A stretch of 29,365 nucleotides of DNA from an uncultured Porphyromonadaceae bacterium (GCA_947174735.1 CAMWKC010000003.1:1-29365), one strand, 5' to 3'. Counted from the stretch's first letter, positions 17,907 through 26,851 are shown. Notes: generated from the sequence alone by a model not told the origin. Numbers and translations: made by a program.

Positions 17907-20690
17907 TTACTTTATCACTTTGTAAGTCTTACCGTTGACATGAATGATATAAGTACCTTTAGGCAGGTTGGATAAGAAGAGGGCGTCCGCATTCTTCTTA
18001 ACAACATAGCCGTTTAATGAATATACATCAGCTGTGTCAGATTCTCTGATAAGAGATTCGATTCCCGACATACCTACTTTACATTCCGCTTTCAGGTCAG
18101 TTCCATCGGTAGTCGATACTGTAATAATAGCATAACCGAAACTTAGAATAGTTACGTTACCGAAGTCGTCTACCGTAGCGATATTTTCGTCTGACGAAGT
18201 CCATGCTACAGTCTTATCAGTTGTGTCTTCGGGCAATACAGTAGCAATCAAAGTAAAGGTAGTACCCGGTTCGGCTTCGACTGATGTCTGATCAATAGTA
18301 ATTGAAGTAGCATAGATAATTTCCGGTTCTTTCTTAACAACTTCTATTAGACAGGCAGCCGTTAGTCCGTTTGCAGTTTCAGCAGTGATAACCGCTGTTC
18401 CGGGAAGCAGAGCGGTTACTACACCGTTCTCTACGGCAGCCACCTCGGGAGCTGATGAAGTCCATGTGACTGTTCTGTCGGTTGCGTCCTCAGGCTCGAC
18501 GGTAGCTGTCAGGGTCAGTGTGTCGCCTTCAGTGAGGGTTGCTTCGGTTACGTTAAGAGAGATGCTTTGTGCCTCAATAACCTTGGGTGTTACAGTAATC
18601 ACACAGTTAGCAGATACATTTTCTACTGCCTGTGACTTAGCAGTGATTATTACCTCACCGGCGAAGAACGCTGTAACCAAACCATCCTGATTAACATTAG
18701 CTATCTCAGGATTAGAAGAGGTCCAGATAACAGTTTTATCAGCGGCATCTTCCGGTAGAACAGTAGCCGTAAGCTGTAATTTTGAATCGACTTCCATACT
18801 TGCCGTATTCTGACTGAGCACTATCTCAGTAGGCATAATAACAGAAGACACACCTATACATAGCGGGAAAATATCGCTGATCTGTTCGTTATACATGTCG
18901 TAGCATATCAAGTCATATAGTCCGTCCGGAAGGTTATAAGTCAGATTGAGATAACCGTCAAATATCTCACCGGGCGCTAATGAAACATTTATCCCGTAGC
19001 TTGAAAGCTGCTCATTAGTACCATGAGTAAAGACATTAGCATAAAATGGTCCGGCATATTCCACCTCACCGATATTCTCAAGAGTTACATCAAATCTTGT
19101 AGGTTGGCCACTGACAACAGTTGAAGCCGCCGAGAAGTTAGTGACACGGATTTCAGCATGTTCTTCCGGAGTTCCCTGTGTGAAAGTCAGATTACCTTCA
19201 GCATCAACATTCATGTTGAGATAAGCTGACATTGTCAGGGGCACATAAAGATCCTGCCAAGCACCTTCGGCTGTCTGGAATACAATATAAACCTTATAGT
19301 TGCCTGTAGCAAGCCCGAAAGGCAGATACATAGAGAAGCCATTGTAACCACTGAGTGACATATTCGCCGCACCTGTGAAACTCAACTCAGTACCCTGTTC
19401 AGCTAAGTATTCATTACCTGACTCATCAACGGCCTTCAGATAGAATGTAGCCTCAAGTGCTTCGGGTGAGTAATTGAAAATGCCACCGTTTAATATTGAG
19501 AGTGCTATACCATAGTTACCGTATACTTCGCTTACATTAAGGCTACCGGTAGCATAGATAGGATACCATATTTCAGAGTTGCCGACAGAAGGTTTTATAC
19601 CACATACCAGAGTCTGTTGGGAATTATAACCTCCGGCGAAACCGCCGATTCCTTCAATTCCCGGGTCAAGTGCTGAGAGTAAGAACCAACCGTTGCCATG
19701 TCCGCTCCAACCCCAGTTGATGTGATAATAGCCGTTATCATAACCATCACATACAAATTCATGACCACCTTCCGGAGCCTGGCCTCCGTAGATTACCGGT
19801 CGTCCTGCCTGCAGTTCTGAATAGACTATATCTTCCCAATCATTGGTGTTATAATACTCTCGTTTGAGATAACGTACACCGGCATCATAGTTGAAAAACT
19901 CCTTCAGGGCATAAGGCACATACAGATCCGAGGCACCGCTCTGGTCGGAAGTATAGTTCATATTGACGCTGACACCACAGGCATACATCAGCTGTGCCAC
20001 AGCTTTCTGCTGTACGTAGTCGGCGCTGCCGTCATATACAGGCAGCATGTTATCATAGTCAAAATTAGCACTGCCGTAGTCAAATCCCAATGTCGTACCG
20101 TTCCAGTAATAAGTATAAGTACCTTTACCGGTAACAGGATAATTATGATATTTTATCACTTGTGCCATAGCGGTCGCCACACATCCTGTGACACATTTTC
20201 CACCGTTATCCTCCGGACAGTCAAGGTTATAGGGAGAATTCTGGTCCCAGCGGGTTTCAAGCATTTCGGCTATGGGTGCACGTTCAGCACGTGGTGCAGG
20301 CGAGGTCGCCTGTAAAGTAGTATTCTGAAAACAGTAAGCAGCTTCCTCAGCATATTGTTCCAGCCACCATTTTAATTCAGGTGAAGCCGTGCTAAGATCA
20401 AATGTACAGTTGTCAGAATATCCGAGTATAGGCGGCATCCGGTCATCAGCCGAAGCAATAATAAATCCGTTATCACCTCTGTTAAAGATAAAAAGTGCAT
20501 CTTCTCCTTCTATACTCTCGGTATGGGTGAGAACTAAAGAAGCTTTATCCGGTAACTGTTTTCCGACAGCGGAAGTTTTTACCCGCTGTAATGCCTGTTC
20601 CGGAGTCAGAGGGGCGGCATCTATACTCAGGCAAGGAGCAAGAAGCAACAACGACCCGCCGACAGCTTTCATGATGTAATTAAAATTCAT
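17907..20690 (-). CDS. Secreted C10 (streptopain-like) cysteine protease with Spi propeptide, three Ig-like domains and T9SS sorting domain
   Basis: 927 residues. A signal peptide (KAVGGSLLLLAPCLSIDA) is followed by a Spi-type inhibitory propeptide (about 28-120, with GFIIASADDRMPPILGYSD). The C10 catalytic domain (about 140-370) carries the nucleophile in TGCVATAMAQVIKYH (Cys170) and the base in GGHEFVCDGYD (His310), then HINWGWSGHGNGWF, the family's Trp-rich motif. About 618-875 holds three Big2 Ig-like repeats, each with a version of 'TVLPEDA.DKTV.WTSS'. The last 40 residues (VYSLNGYVV, then PKGTYIIHVNGKTYKVIK) are a T9SS sorting domain. It should be secreted as an inactive zymogen and work at the cell surface on host or dietary protein. 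Relatives include streptopain, interpain and periodontain. Two starts are possible, 20690 or Met7 at 20672; a promoter-like box close upstream favours the latter or a nearly leaderless mRNA. Confidence 0.93.
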   Translation of the reverse strand: MNFNYIMKAVGGSLLLLAPCLSIDAAPLTPEQALQRVKTSAVGKQLPDKASLVLTHTESIEGEDALFIFNRGDNGFIIASADDRMPPILGYSDNCTFDLSTASPELKWWLEQYAEEAAYCFQNTTLQATSPAPRAERAPIAEMLETRWDQNSPYNLDCPEDNGGKCVTGCVATAMAQVIKYHNYPVTGKGTYTYYWNGTTLGFDYGSANFDYDNMLPVYDGSADYVQQKAVAQLMYACGVSVNMNYTSDQSGASDLYVPYALKEFFNYDAGVRYLKREYYNTNDWEDIVYSELQAGRPVIYGGQAPEGGHEFVCDGYDNGYYHINWGWSGHGNGWFLLSALDPGIEGIGGFAGGYNSQQTLVCGIKPSVGNSEIWYPIYATGSLNVSEVYGNYGIALSILNGGIFNYSPEALEATFYLKAVDESGNEYLAEQGTELSFTGAANMSLSGYNGFSMYLPFGLATGNYKVYIVFQTAEGAWQDLYVPLTMSAYLNMNVDAEGNLTFTQGTPEEHAEIRVTNFSAASTVVSGQPTRFDVTLENIGEVEYAGPFYANVFTHGTNEQLSSYGINVSLAPGEIFDGYLNLTYNLPDGLYDLICYDMYNEQISDIFPLCIGVSSVIMPTEIVLSQNTASMEVDSKLQLTATVLPEDAADKTVIWTSSNPEIANVNQDGLVTAFFAGEVIITAKSQAVENVSANCVITVTPKVIEAQSISLNVTEATLTEGDTLTLTATVEPEDATDRTVTWTSSAPEVAAVENGVVTALLPGTAVITAETANGLTAACLIEVVKKEPEIIYATSITIDQTSVEAEPGTTFTLIATVLPEDTTDKTVAWTSSDENIATVDDFGNVTILSFGYAIITVSTTDGTDLKAECKVGMSGIESLIRESDTADVYSLNGYVVKKNADALFLSNLPKGTYIIHVNGKTYKVIK

Positions 20691-20697
20691 AATATGG

Positions 20698-20705
20698 CAA
20701 ATCTA
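20698..20705 (-). promoter_or_regulatory. Bacteroides-type -7 box ahead of the C10 protease
   Basis: On the minus strand the sequence reads TAGATTTG, an exact match to the Bacteroides -7 consensus TAnnTTTG, with a TTATTG element about 20 bases upstream as a possible -33 box. It ends only 7 bases before the ATG at 20690, so transcription would start at about that codon. This suggests Met7 (20672) is the working start, or that the message is leaderless. The call rests on motif matching alone. Confidence 0.45.
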
Positions 20706-20821
20706 AAGTTAATAATAAGATAACACAATAAAATGTAAACGTAGATAGAAATATTTTATTATATTTTAACTTTAAACTTGTTAAAACTGATTAACTGTCT
20801 TATGGGATATTATAACCTGCT

Positions 20822-21328
20822 TCAGACCAAAGCTGTTAATAATGTTTCTGTAATACTGCCTTTGAAGGGCATACCGTCGGTCGAGCTGTCAACATAATCA
20901 GCGTATAAGTCTACTATTGTTTTTGTTACGCGAGGATAGATATTCCGGATTTCGGCCTCATCGAATCCGGCTGCTTTAAGAAGAAGACTGAAGCAATCGA
21001 TATATATTAGCAAATCTCCGAAGAATATCCGTTTGTTTCGGCTTAGGTGCTCCATTACTACGGCCATAAGACCTCCGATATGTCTGTCAAGTTCCGTATC
21101 TGTTTCCGGAATCTTCGACATAGCTATTAACTGATGTCTGCAATCGGCCATAAATCTGTCGAGAGTTTCACCACGAATAGCAGCCATAAGGTCAATTGTG
21201 CCTGAAAGAAGTTCCGTAGGACAAAATTCACTGGTTGCCACCACTCCGTTCTGATATGGTACTTCAATTACGAATGTTCTTGGCACACCGAGTATTTCTG
21301 TATCGAAATTTAGTCTGAGTGATTCCAT
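20822..21328 (-). CDS. Uncharacterised 168-residue protein at the end of the protease/sigma operon
   Basis: I do not recognise this protein. It has no signal peptide, lipobox or membrane segment, so it should be cytosolic. Residues 1-35 look like beta strands (LRLNFDTEILG, RTFVIEVPYQNGVVATSEF). The rest is predicted mostly helical, with EHLSRNKRIFFGDLLIYID and AAGFDEAEIRNIYPRVTK. No catalytic motif is visible; the four Cys/His sites are too scattered to suggest zinc binding. It begins 65 bases after the caspase-like gene on the same strand with no obvious terminator between, so it is likely the last gene of that operon. It is separated from the C10 protease by 131 AT-rich bases with a promoter-like box. 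A substrate, adaptor or inhibitor of the proteases is possible but is a guess from position. Confidence 0.7.
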   Translation of the reverse strand: MESLRLNFDTEILGVPRTFVIEVPYQNGVVATSEFCPTELLSGTIDLMAAIRGETLDRFMADCRHQLIAMSKIPETDTELDRHIGGLMAVVMEHLSRNKRIFFGDLLIYIDCFSLLLKAAGFDEAEIRNIYPRVTKTIVDLYADYVDSSTDGMPFKGSITETLLTALV

Positions 21329-21393
21329 CGTTATATAATTTTAATCTTATCTGTATTCACAAATACCTGTAGAAGGCAGGAAGTAAACGGGAC

Positions 21394-22269
21394 TCAGGGA
21401 AAAACTTCAATAGATGGATGCTGAACACTTTGGAATATACCTCGGTTACGATATGATTTTTCAGCGAAACACTGACGCCAACGGTTGAAGTCTGCATCAG
21501 TTTTCAGAAGGAGATAGATATAATATGATAAAGAACCATACATCTTCCCACTCGGTGCTTTATATTCGATGTTACGTTCGGTTTCCTTACAGGCTGTGAC
21601 TACGGTGAGTTTCGCACCGGGTGTAAACTGTTTCGGCTTTTTTACAGTGATTCTTCCCGGTGGAGTGAAAGCGTAATCTGTACCACGTATGTAACGTAAC
21701 AGCTCGGGGTCAATATCGCTTATCTCATCTTTCTGTATTCCCCTGCTGAAACAGGCATCGACTGCAACAAATAATTCTCCGTCAGGACTTACTTTATTCT
21801 TTATAGCATCAAGTAAAGGACACAGTTCATCATCTATAAGATGATACTGCCCGGTATATGTACCGTTTATCTTACGGCTATCCCGGCAGGCATTATACGG
21901 AATAATCGATTCGTCATATTTCTTTGTCTTCTCTTCATCATGGTTATCGTCACGTACAGGTTGTCCATGACCTGAGAAATGAAAATATACTCTGTCTCCC
22001 GCTACGCATCGCCGTGCAAGTGCGGTCAGTGCTTCCACAATCATTGCTTTTGTAGCCTGCTCGTTAGTAAGGGTAACTATGTCTTTGAAACCTCGCTTTT
22101 CCAACAATGGCTGAAGTAAAGCCACATCATTATCGCCATGAATTGTACTCCATCCGGTTTTCATCCTGTCGTACTGACCGATGCCTACAAGTAAGGCCCG
22201 GTCTGTGGCCAGTCCGGTTAGAACAATGACTGACAAAAGCAACAATAAAAATACTTTGCGTAACATCAT
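21394..22269 (-). CDS. Exported caspase-family (clan CD, C14-like) protease
   Basis: 291 residues from the chosen start. The N-terminus (MMLRKVFLLLLLSVIVLTGLA) is a signal peptide or anchor, and the caspase fold begins at once with DRALLVGIGQYD (23-34). HGDNDVALLQPLLEKRGF (44-61) is the usual next helix. The catalytic dyad is visible: His101 in VYFHFSGHGQ and Cys173 in FVAVDACFSRG. Metacaspases and bacterial caspase homologues cut after Arg/Lys or Asp; specificity cannot be told here. A longer frame begins at a GTG (22296), but the ATG at 22269 overlaps the TGA of the anti-sigma gene as ATGA and gives a proper signal peptide, so it is preferred. Most bacterial caspase homologues I know of are cytosolic; this one should act in the periplasm or be anchored to the inner membrane facing it. 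It is translationally coupled to the anti-sigma gene. Confidence 0.87.
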   Translation of the reverse strand: MMLRKVFLLLLLSVIVLTGLATDRALLVGIGQYDRMKTGWSTIHGDNDVALLQPLLEKRGFKDIVTLTNEQATKAMIVEALTALARRCVAGDRVYFHFSGHGQPVRDDNHDEEKTKKYDESIIPYNACRDSRKINGTYTGQYHLIDDELCPLLDAIKNKVSPDGELFVAVDACFSRGIQKDEISDIDPELLRYIRGTDYAFTPPGRITVKKPKQFTPGAKLTVVTACKETERNIEYKAPSGKMYGSLSYYIYLLLKTDADFNRWRQCFAEKSYRNRGIFQSVQHPSIEVFP

Positions 22270-22910
22270 TTCAACTGATTGAGGATTCTCTGACACTGAG
22301 CAACGAAGTCCTCGTCGTCTGCAAAGCGGGTAGAAAGCTCTGTCAGAATCTCTTTTGTTTTCTTACGGTCATGGATTTTCAGATATGCCATAGCTAAACG
22401 CAAACCAGCTTCCTGTTTTGCCTGAACGTCATCTTCAGGAGCATTGTGATACTGCTCTTCAAGTGACGGTATATCCCTTACGGAAAGACTCTCCCAGCTG
22501 CTACGGTTGGATTCCGGAATATAATTATAGGCTACAATCGTATTGTCAAGTCTATCCATATCAGACTGATGTACTCTGAGTACAGAGAAGAATCCGATTG
22601 CGAGTACAGCTGCTATAGATACCGGCCATAATATACGTTCACGTAAATAACCGGACCGGAGCATACCGGAAGTACGTTTGCGTCCGATTATCCTGAGGAG
22701 TTCCTCTTCGCTAATATTCTTCATGGCAAGGCCGAACTCGGCATTATTCTGTTCGGCTTCCCTGTAAATACCGTTGAGCGTGAAAAGATAGATACGGAAT
22801 TCGCTCAGAAATTTCTTATCAGTCTTCAGACGTTGCTTGAAAGCTATCTTTTCATCGGCGGTAAGCTGATCATTGATGTATCGTTCGAATAATTCTATGT
22901 TATTTTCCAT
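22266..22910 (-). CDS. Single-pass membrane protein, probable anti-sigma factor
   Basis: 214 residues. The N-terminal 60 residues (NNIELFERYINDQLTADEKI, then FKQRLKTDKKFLSEF) match the usual start of Bacteroidetes anti-sigma proteins, which bind the sigma factor in the cytosol. No zinc-binding HxxxCxxC motif is present. One membrane segment is clear (about 94-112, LWPVSIAAVLAIGFFSVL). The C-terminal 100 residues would lie in the periplasm and look helical, TPR-like (AKQEAGLRLAMAYLKIHDRK). The ATG at 22910 overlaps the 3' end of the sigma gene by 11 bases and its stop overlaps the caspase start by 4. Upstream in-frame starts (ATG 22937, TTG 22940) would add a KNRKRRN stretch and are less likely. 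Release of the sigma factor by cleavage of the periplasmic domain is the expected mode; which protease does it is unknown. Confidence 0.78.
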   Translation of the reverse strand: MENNIELFERYINDQLTADEKIAFKQRLKTDKKFLSEFRIYLFTLNGIYREAEQNNAEFGLAMKNISEEELLRIIGRKRTSGMLRSGYLRERILWPVSIAAVLAIGFFSVLRVHQSDMDRLDNTIVAYNYIPESNRSSWESLSVRDIPSLEEQYHNAPEDDVQAKQEAGLRLAMAYLKIHDRKKTKEILTELSTRFADDEDFVAQCQRILNQLK

Positions 22911-23559
22911 TTCGTTTCTTCTTTTGCGGTTTTTCATCAATTATACCGGCATGATAAAGCGCCAGTTTTACACGGTATATCAGGTCACGCATACAAAGCC
23001 ACCGACGAGCCTTGACAGCCTTGGCATTATTAGCGACAGATTTACCGTTATTACGATACGGAGCCACTAACTTAGAAATCTCAGCATCAGTCATATCGTC
23101 GTAATATGTCATACGGATAATCGAGGCACAAGGTTCCGGAGTATGTATCAATTCATCACCGAGGAGAGCTTGTGCTTCCGGATCATTATACAGTTCAGAG
23201 TCTCCTTCCTGTACGGGTAGCTCTTTTAACATATCGGTGATTTTCTGTGCTCTTGCCGAAAGCCTGTCGGTCTCTTCCGTATCAGGCTCATCAATGGATT
23301 CGGTCTTACCTATTTTGCGATATTTTTTACTCGCCATATTCAGACCTACGGTAAGGATATACCTATCCCAGTCATTATTCTCTCTCATGCGTCCTTCACG
23401 TATATTCTTATGGATTGCGATAAAAATATCCTGATAGATATTTTCGGCGTCAGCTAAACGCATATTGGTTTTCCTGTATTTATCCATAATAATGTCTGTG
23501 AAGTCATTTCGCAATCTCATGTACCACTTCTGTACGATTTCTTCGTATGTTTCCGCCAT
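22900..23559 (-). CDS. Divergent ECF-like sigma-70 factor
   Basis: 219 residues. Residues about 35-85 fit sigma region 2 (ADAENIYQDIFIAIHKNIRE, then DWDRYILTVGLNMASKKYRK), and 140-190 fit region 4 with its HTH (SIIRMTYYDDMTDAEISKL, then GKSVANNAKAVKARRWL). The linker is acidic and the tail is basic (KPQKKKRNGK). Similarity to standard ECF factors is weak, and region 4 has extra residues (VAPYRNNGK) in the HTH, so it probably belongs to a minor group. The open frame extends 87 codons upstream into the 3' end of the CHAT gene in another frame; that part has no sigma features. The ATG at 23559, 16 bases after the CHAT stop, is the natural start. It overlaps the anti-sigma gene by 11 bases. Target promoters are unknown; autoregulation of this operon would be usual for the class. 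Confidence 0.82.
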   Translation of the reverse strand: MAETYEEIVQKWYMRLRNDFTDIIMDKYRKTNMRLADAENIYQDIFIAIHKNIREGRMRENNDWDRYILTVGLNMASKKYRKIGKTESIDEPDTEETDRLSARAQKITDMLKELPVQEGDSELYNDPEAQALLGDELIHTPEPCASIIRMTYYDDMTDAEISKLVAPYRNNGKSVANNAKAVKARRWLCMRDLIYRVKLALYHAGIIDEKPQKKKRNGK

Positions 23560-23575
23560 ATCTGATGTATGTTTC

Positions 23576-26500
23576 TTATTCGATAAGTATGAATGATGAC
23601 CATATTTCCGGATTGTCAGGCAGTTCTTTACAGAGCCACTGCTGTGCCGCATGGAATGAATCGTATATTGTCTTGCCTTGCGCTGCCTGTTCATAGAAGA
23701 CAGCCATGAACTGGGCTGTCCAGTAGTCATCGACTTTAGTAAGCGTACATATAATGTTCCGACTTCCGGCGATACGGAATGCTCGTTGCAGTCCCCATAC
23801 ACCTTCGCCGTCAATCTCACCTAACCCGGTGTCACAGGCCGACAACACTGTCAGTCTTAGTTCCGGAAAATTCAGAAGTTCGATTTCTTCGGCTGTCAGG
23901 AGGTCGTCTTCATCGTCAGCAATATGTTCTGCATTCCATGAAAGGTTTCCTCTGCGGAGAACAATACCGGAAATCTGCTCTTTACCCGACGACAGAATAC
24001 GCAGAGCCATATTATGGTCGTTATTTGTAGGGCCCTGTACGGCTGTATTCAGCATTTCCGAATCTCTGTAAAAACCGTGAGCTGATATGTGCAGCGTTGT
24101 CAGATTACTGTCTGACCATTCTTTTACTGCTGTCTCTGTGCCATCATCATTAAATAAGATTTTGGGTTTGTGACTGCCTAACGCCTGTTCTATAAGCTGA
24201 ATTTCATATTTTACGTTCGGAAGGTCCGTCCATGAACCGCGATCAAGACTTTCTCCTTCTCCGATAGGTGAATTGTAATCAGAGATACCGATAATTCCTA
24301 CTTTATCTCCTATGCCGACAGATGGCCGGATATCGCATAGACTGAATACTCTGTGCAAACGATATCTTCGGGAATAAGGAATTTTATCCCTATCTCTTGT
24401 ATACTCCAACGGCGTTTCGGCAAGCTCAGCGTCCGGACAGAAATACACGTCAGTGCTTCCTGCCAGTAACGAGTCAAGTGTATGCCATACGTATGCCGGC
24501 ATGTCGGTTACTTTAAATGAATGGCCTATAGGTATAAAGCTGATTTCTTTTGAATTTCCGTTAAGAATAAAAGCTCCGTAATAAGATTTATGGTCCTTAT
24601 TGAATTTAACCAAATCAACGTAAGTCGTACCAGATTGAATACTATCTTTCAGACCTGAAGTAGAGTTGATAAGGAATTCTTTTTTGAATCTGCCGGAATC
24701 AACAAAATCACTGATTATATACCGTTCACGCGAGCCTATTTCACCACGGAGTTGCCGACACAGTGAGTCGTTACCCTGTATCTCAGCACGGTTAAGTTCT
24801 TTACGCAGATTTTTAATAATATCATAATCTCGCCGAGCTTCTGCTTTTTCAGACAGATACCCGGAAATGCTATTCTGTGTCTTGAAAAGCAGTCCTTTAA
24901 TAAGTAGTGAGTAATCCATTGCTACTTCCGCCATGTCAGGTGTGACTGCTATAAGGTCTATTGCTTCGTCTCGGCGTCGGATAAGTTCGTCATTCAGATT
25001 ACGTCTTTCCCATGAATTCATAAACAGGAGTTGGGCAAGCAGCTCGCTTCTGTATTCTTCAAAAAGACGTCTGGCATAAACGGCTACATCCGGATGCTTC
25101 ATCTGTTTATACAGTTCGGTCCAGAGAGCATTAGTAGAAGTAGTATAGCTTTGTTCGTGTGAATCAAGTTGAGTCAGTAGGTCTTTAGCATTATTGTAAT
25201 CACCATTCTTTATAGCTAATCTTATTTGGAAACAATGAGTGTCGAAATCGTCAGGACGATAGACTCGGTATTCATTCAGCAAGTCTTCGGCATGTTGCAG
25301 ATTGCCTGTGGTAAGCTCATAGTCCAGTGCTGCGGAGATAGCGTTCAGACGTCTGTATGAATTTTCTTCCAGCATTGAGGTGTGTCGCAGCATGGCTTCT
25401 ACTGTGACTCCCCATAATTCATCATACCCTTGTTCTTTATACATTCTGATCAGATCACGATGTATTCTGTCAGTGAAAGGATCGGAGTCAGAGTATTCGA
25501 AAGCGTTGCTATAGGCACCTACAAGAAATTCCTGAGCTTTTTTATAATCACGGATTTTCAGATTATAATGCCCCATGAGATAAAGTATTTCTGTCAGAAG
25601 ACGAGGAGCGTCCTTAACAAAATAATTATAACATAGCTCTACCCTGTCAAGAGCTGATATTAACATAAAAGAGTTATCATCTTGAGGATAAATCTGTGAA
25701 TTTATAATATGCCGTATCAATTCGTCTTTGCCGACATAATCTATATATTTTTCCGCCTCACGGAAGGCAGATGCAGATTTTTCCGCATCGACAAATGTTG
25801 CTGCTACACCGAGATTTTCATAATAGTAAAATTTGTCTTCTTCAGTGAGTTCGAGTTCATCTAAATACTTTGATAATTCATCTAAAAAGGCTACCGCATC
25901 GTTCTGGTATCCGGTAATTCTCATTAATTCGGCAAAGTTGTAGGCAGTAGCGAGATAATCAGCCAGACTCGGACTGTTTAAGCCTGCGGCATTAAGATAG
26001 TCTATAGCCTTTTCATAATTTCCGGCGGCTGTAGCCAGTTCGCCTGATAATCTGTTAGCTTTGAACATTTCCGTACGGCTTTCCGCACGACTCAAAGCCT
26101 CGGCGGCGTACCGTACGGCTTGCTTGTGTCTGCCTGCCCGTTGATTTTTCTGTGCGTAAGATAGTAGAAAATCAAAAGCTGTGGAAGAAGATACCCTATC
26201 GGAGTACAAAGCGGCTTCAAGAGCCGGGGCCATGACTTCAAGAGCTTTAGAGTAATTCTTAAACTGGTGAGAGATTCCGGCAGCAGCCTGGTTAGTCCAG
26301 AAAACAAATTCTTCTGAATCCGGTCCGAAATCCTGTCGTATATCTTTAACTATATCTATATATGTAGAGTCTGCCGCTTCAAACTTTAACGCCTTTTCGT
26401 ATGCATTCGCAAGATAAAACTTGACGGGTATCATACCCATGTCTTTGGTGTTAATATAAAGTAAGGGCCGGATATTAAGATTTTCAATATAACTTATTCC

Positions 26501-26851
26501 CTCTTCAATTCTACTGACTCCTTCTTTGACCGAAAGAAAGCCTATAACATCCTCTAAAATTGATTCTTTGACATTGCTCTGAAAGGCAAACCCTATTATA
26601 ATAGGCATCACAATCTGCTCCTGTTTAGAAAGGCTAATCTCTATGAGTGACATATCATCTTCTTCTCTTGCCTTGGCGTAGACAGCGATAATGTGTGAGG
26701 TGTCAATATCAGGTATATCATCACGATTAAATCTGTATGTTGCCCCTAAGTTGAAAGATTCTATTGAATAACCGTTACCGCAATACCCTATAAGGAGTAT
26801 TGCGGTAACTAATATTCTACGAAGAACTGCTACCATAGGTAAAGACTTCAT
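23576..26851 (-). CDS. Exported TPR-CHAT protease (caspase-like, clan CD)
   Basis: 1091 residues. The N-terminus (VAVLRRILVTAILLIGYCG) is a signal peptide, with likely cleavage near residue 29 (NGYS). About 120-650 is a long array of TPR-like helical repeats (for example AYEKALKFEAADSTYIDIVK, GRHKQAVRYAAEALSRAES, GNYEKAIDYLNAAG). A linker with EARRDYDIIKNLRKELNRAE leads into a C-terminal CHAT domain (about 760-1091). The catalytic pair is present: His925 in LHISAHGFY and Cys1006 in LTVLSACDTGLGEIDGEG, followed by the typical GVWGLQRAFRIAGSRNIICT. CHAT proteases include separase-like enzymes, the TPR-CHAT partner of type III-E CRISPR effectors and proteases that activate bacterial gasdermins, but those are cytosolic. 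Here export is predicted. Neighbours are a 51-residue basic ORF 59 bases upstream and the sigma gene 16 bases downstream. The first ATG was kept; Met6 (26836) is equally possible. Confidence 0.93.
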   Translation of the reverse strand: MKSLPMVAVLRRILVTAILLIGYCGNGYSIESFNLGATYRFNRDDIPDIDTSHIIAVYAKAREEDDMSLIEISLSKQEQIVMPIIIGFAFQSNVKESILEDVIGFLSVKEGVSRIEEGISYIENLNIRPLLYINTKDMGMIPVKFYLANAYEKALKFEAADSTYIDIVKDIRQDFGPDSEEFVFWTNQAAAGISHQFKNYSKALEVMAPALEAALYSDRVSSSTAFDFLLSYAQKNQRAGRHKQAVRYAAEALSRAESRTEMFKANRLSGELATAAGNYEKAIDYLNAAGLNSPSLADYLATAYNFAELMRITGYQNDAVAFLDELSKYLDELELTEEDKFYYYENLGVAATFVDAEKSASAFREAEKYIDYVGKDELIRHIINSQIYPQDDNSFMLISALDRVELCYNYFVKDAPRLLTEILYLMGHYNLKIRDYKKAQEFLVGAYSNAFEYSDSDPFTDRIHRDLIRMYKEQGYDELWGVTVEAMLRHTSMLEENSYRRLNAISAALDYELTTGNLQHAEDLLNEYRVYRPDDFDTHCFQIRLAIKNGDYNNAKDLLTQLDSHEQSYTTSTNALWTELYKQMKHPDVAVYARRLFEEYRSELLAQLLFMNSWERRNLNDELIRRRDEAIDLIAVTPDMAEVAMDYSLLIKGLLFKTQNSISGYLSEKAEARRDYDIIKNLRKELNRAEIQGNDSLCRQLRGEIGSRERYIISDFVDSGRFKKEFLINSTSGLKDSIQSGTTYVDLVKFNKDHKSYYGAFILNGNSKEISFIPIGHSFKVTDMPAYVWHTLDSLLAGSTDVYFCPDAELAETPLEYTRDRDKIPYSRRYRLHRVFSLCDIRPSVGIGDKVGIIGISDYNSPIGEGESLDRGSWTDLPNVKYEIQLIEQALGSHKPKILFNDDGTETAVKEWSDSNLTTLHISAHGFYRDSEMLNTAVQGPTNNDHNMALRILSSGKEQISGIVLRRGNLSWNAEHIADDEDDLLTAEEIELLNFPELRLTVLSACDTGLGEIDGEGVWGLQRAFRIAGSRNIICTLTKVDDYWTAQFMAVFYEQAAQGKTIYDSFHAAQQWLCKELPDNPEIWSSFILIE

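Noticed and set aside
20764..20785. Terminator after the 168-residue gene (ttttaac / gttaaaa stem)
   Set aside because: It is only a 7-bp AT stem with no GC content to speak of, too weak to call in an AT-rich gap.
20822..21328. Bacterial gasdermin next to the caspase and CHAT genes
   Set aside because: The 168-residue protein is shorter than known bacterial gasdermins, and I see no N-terminal palmitoylated Cys or other gasdermin-like feature.
23560..23820. N-terminal 87-codon extension of the sigma factor
   Set aside because: It overlaps the conserved 3' end of the CHAT gene in another frame, has low-complexity composition and no sigma features. The ATG at 23559 fits the operon spacing.
23576..26851. 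Type III-E CRISPR (Craspase) association of the TPR-CHAT protein
   Set aside because: No Cas7-11-type effector, Cas1/Cas2 or repeat-spacer array is present, and the protein has a signal peptide, unlike the CRISPR-linked form.
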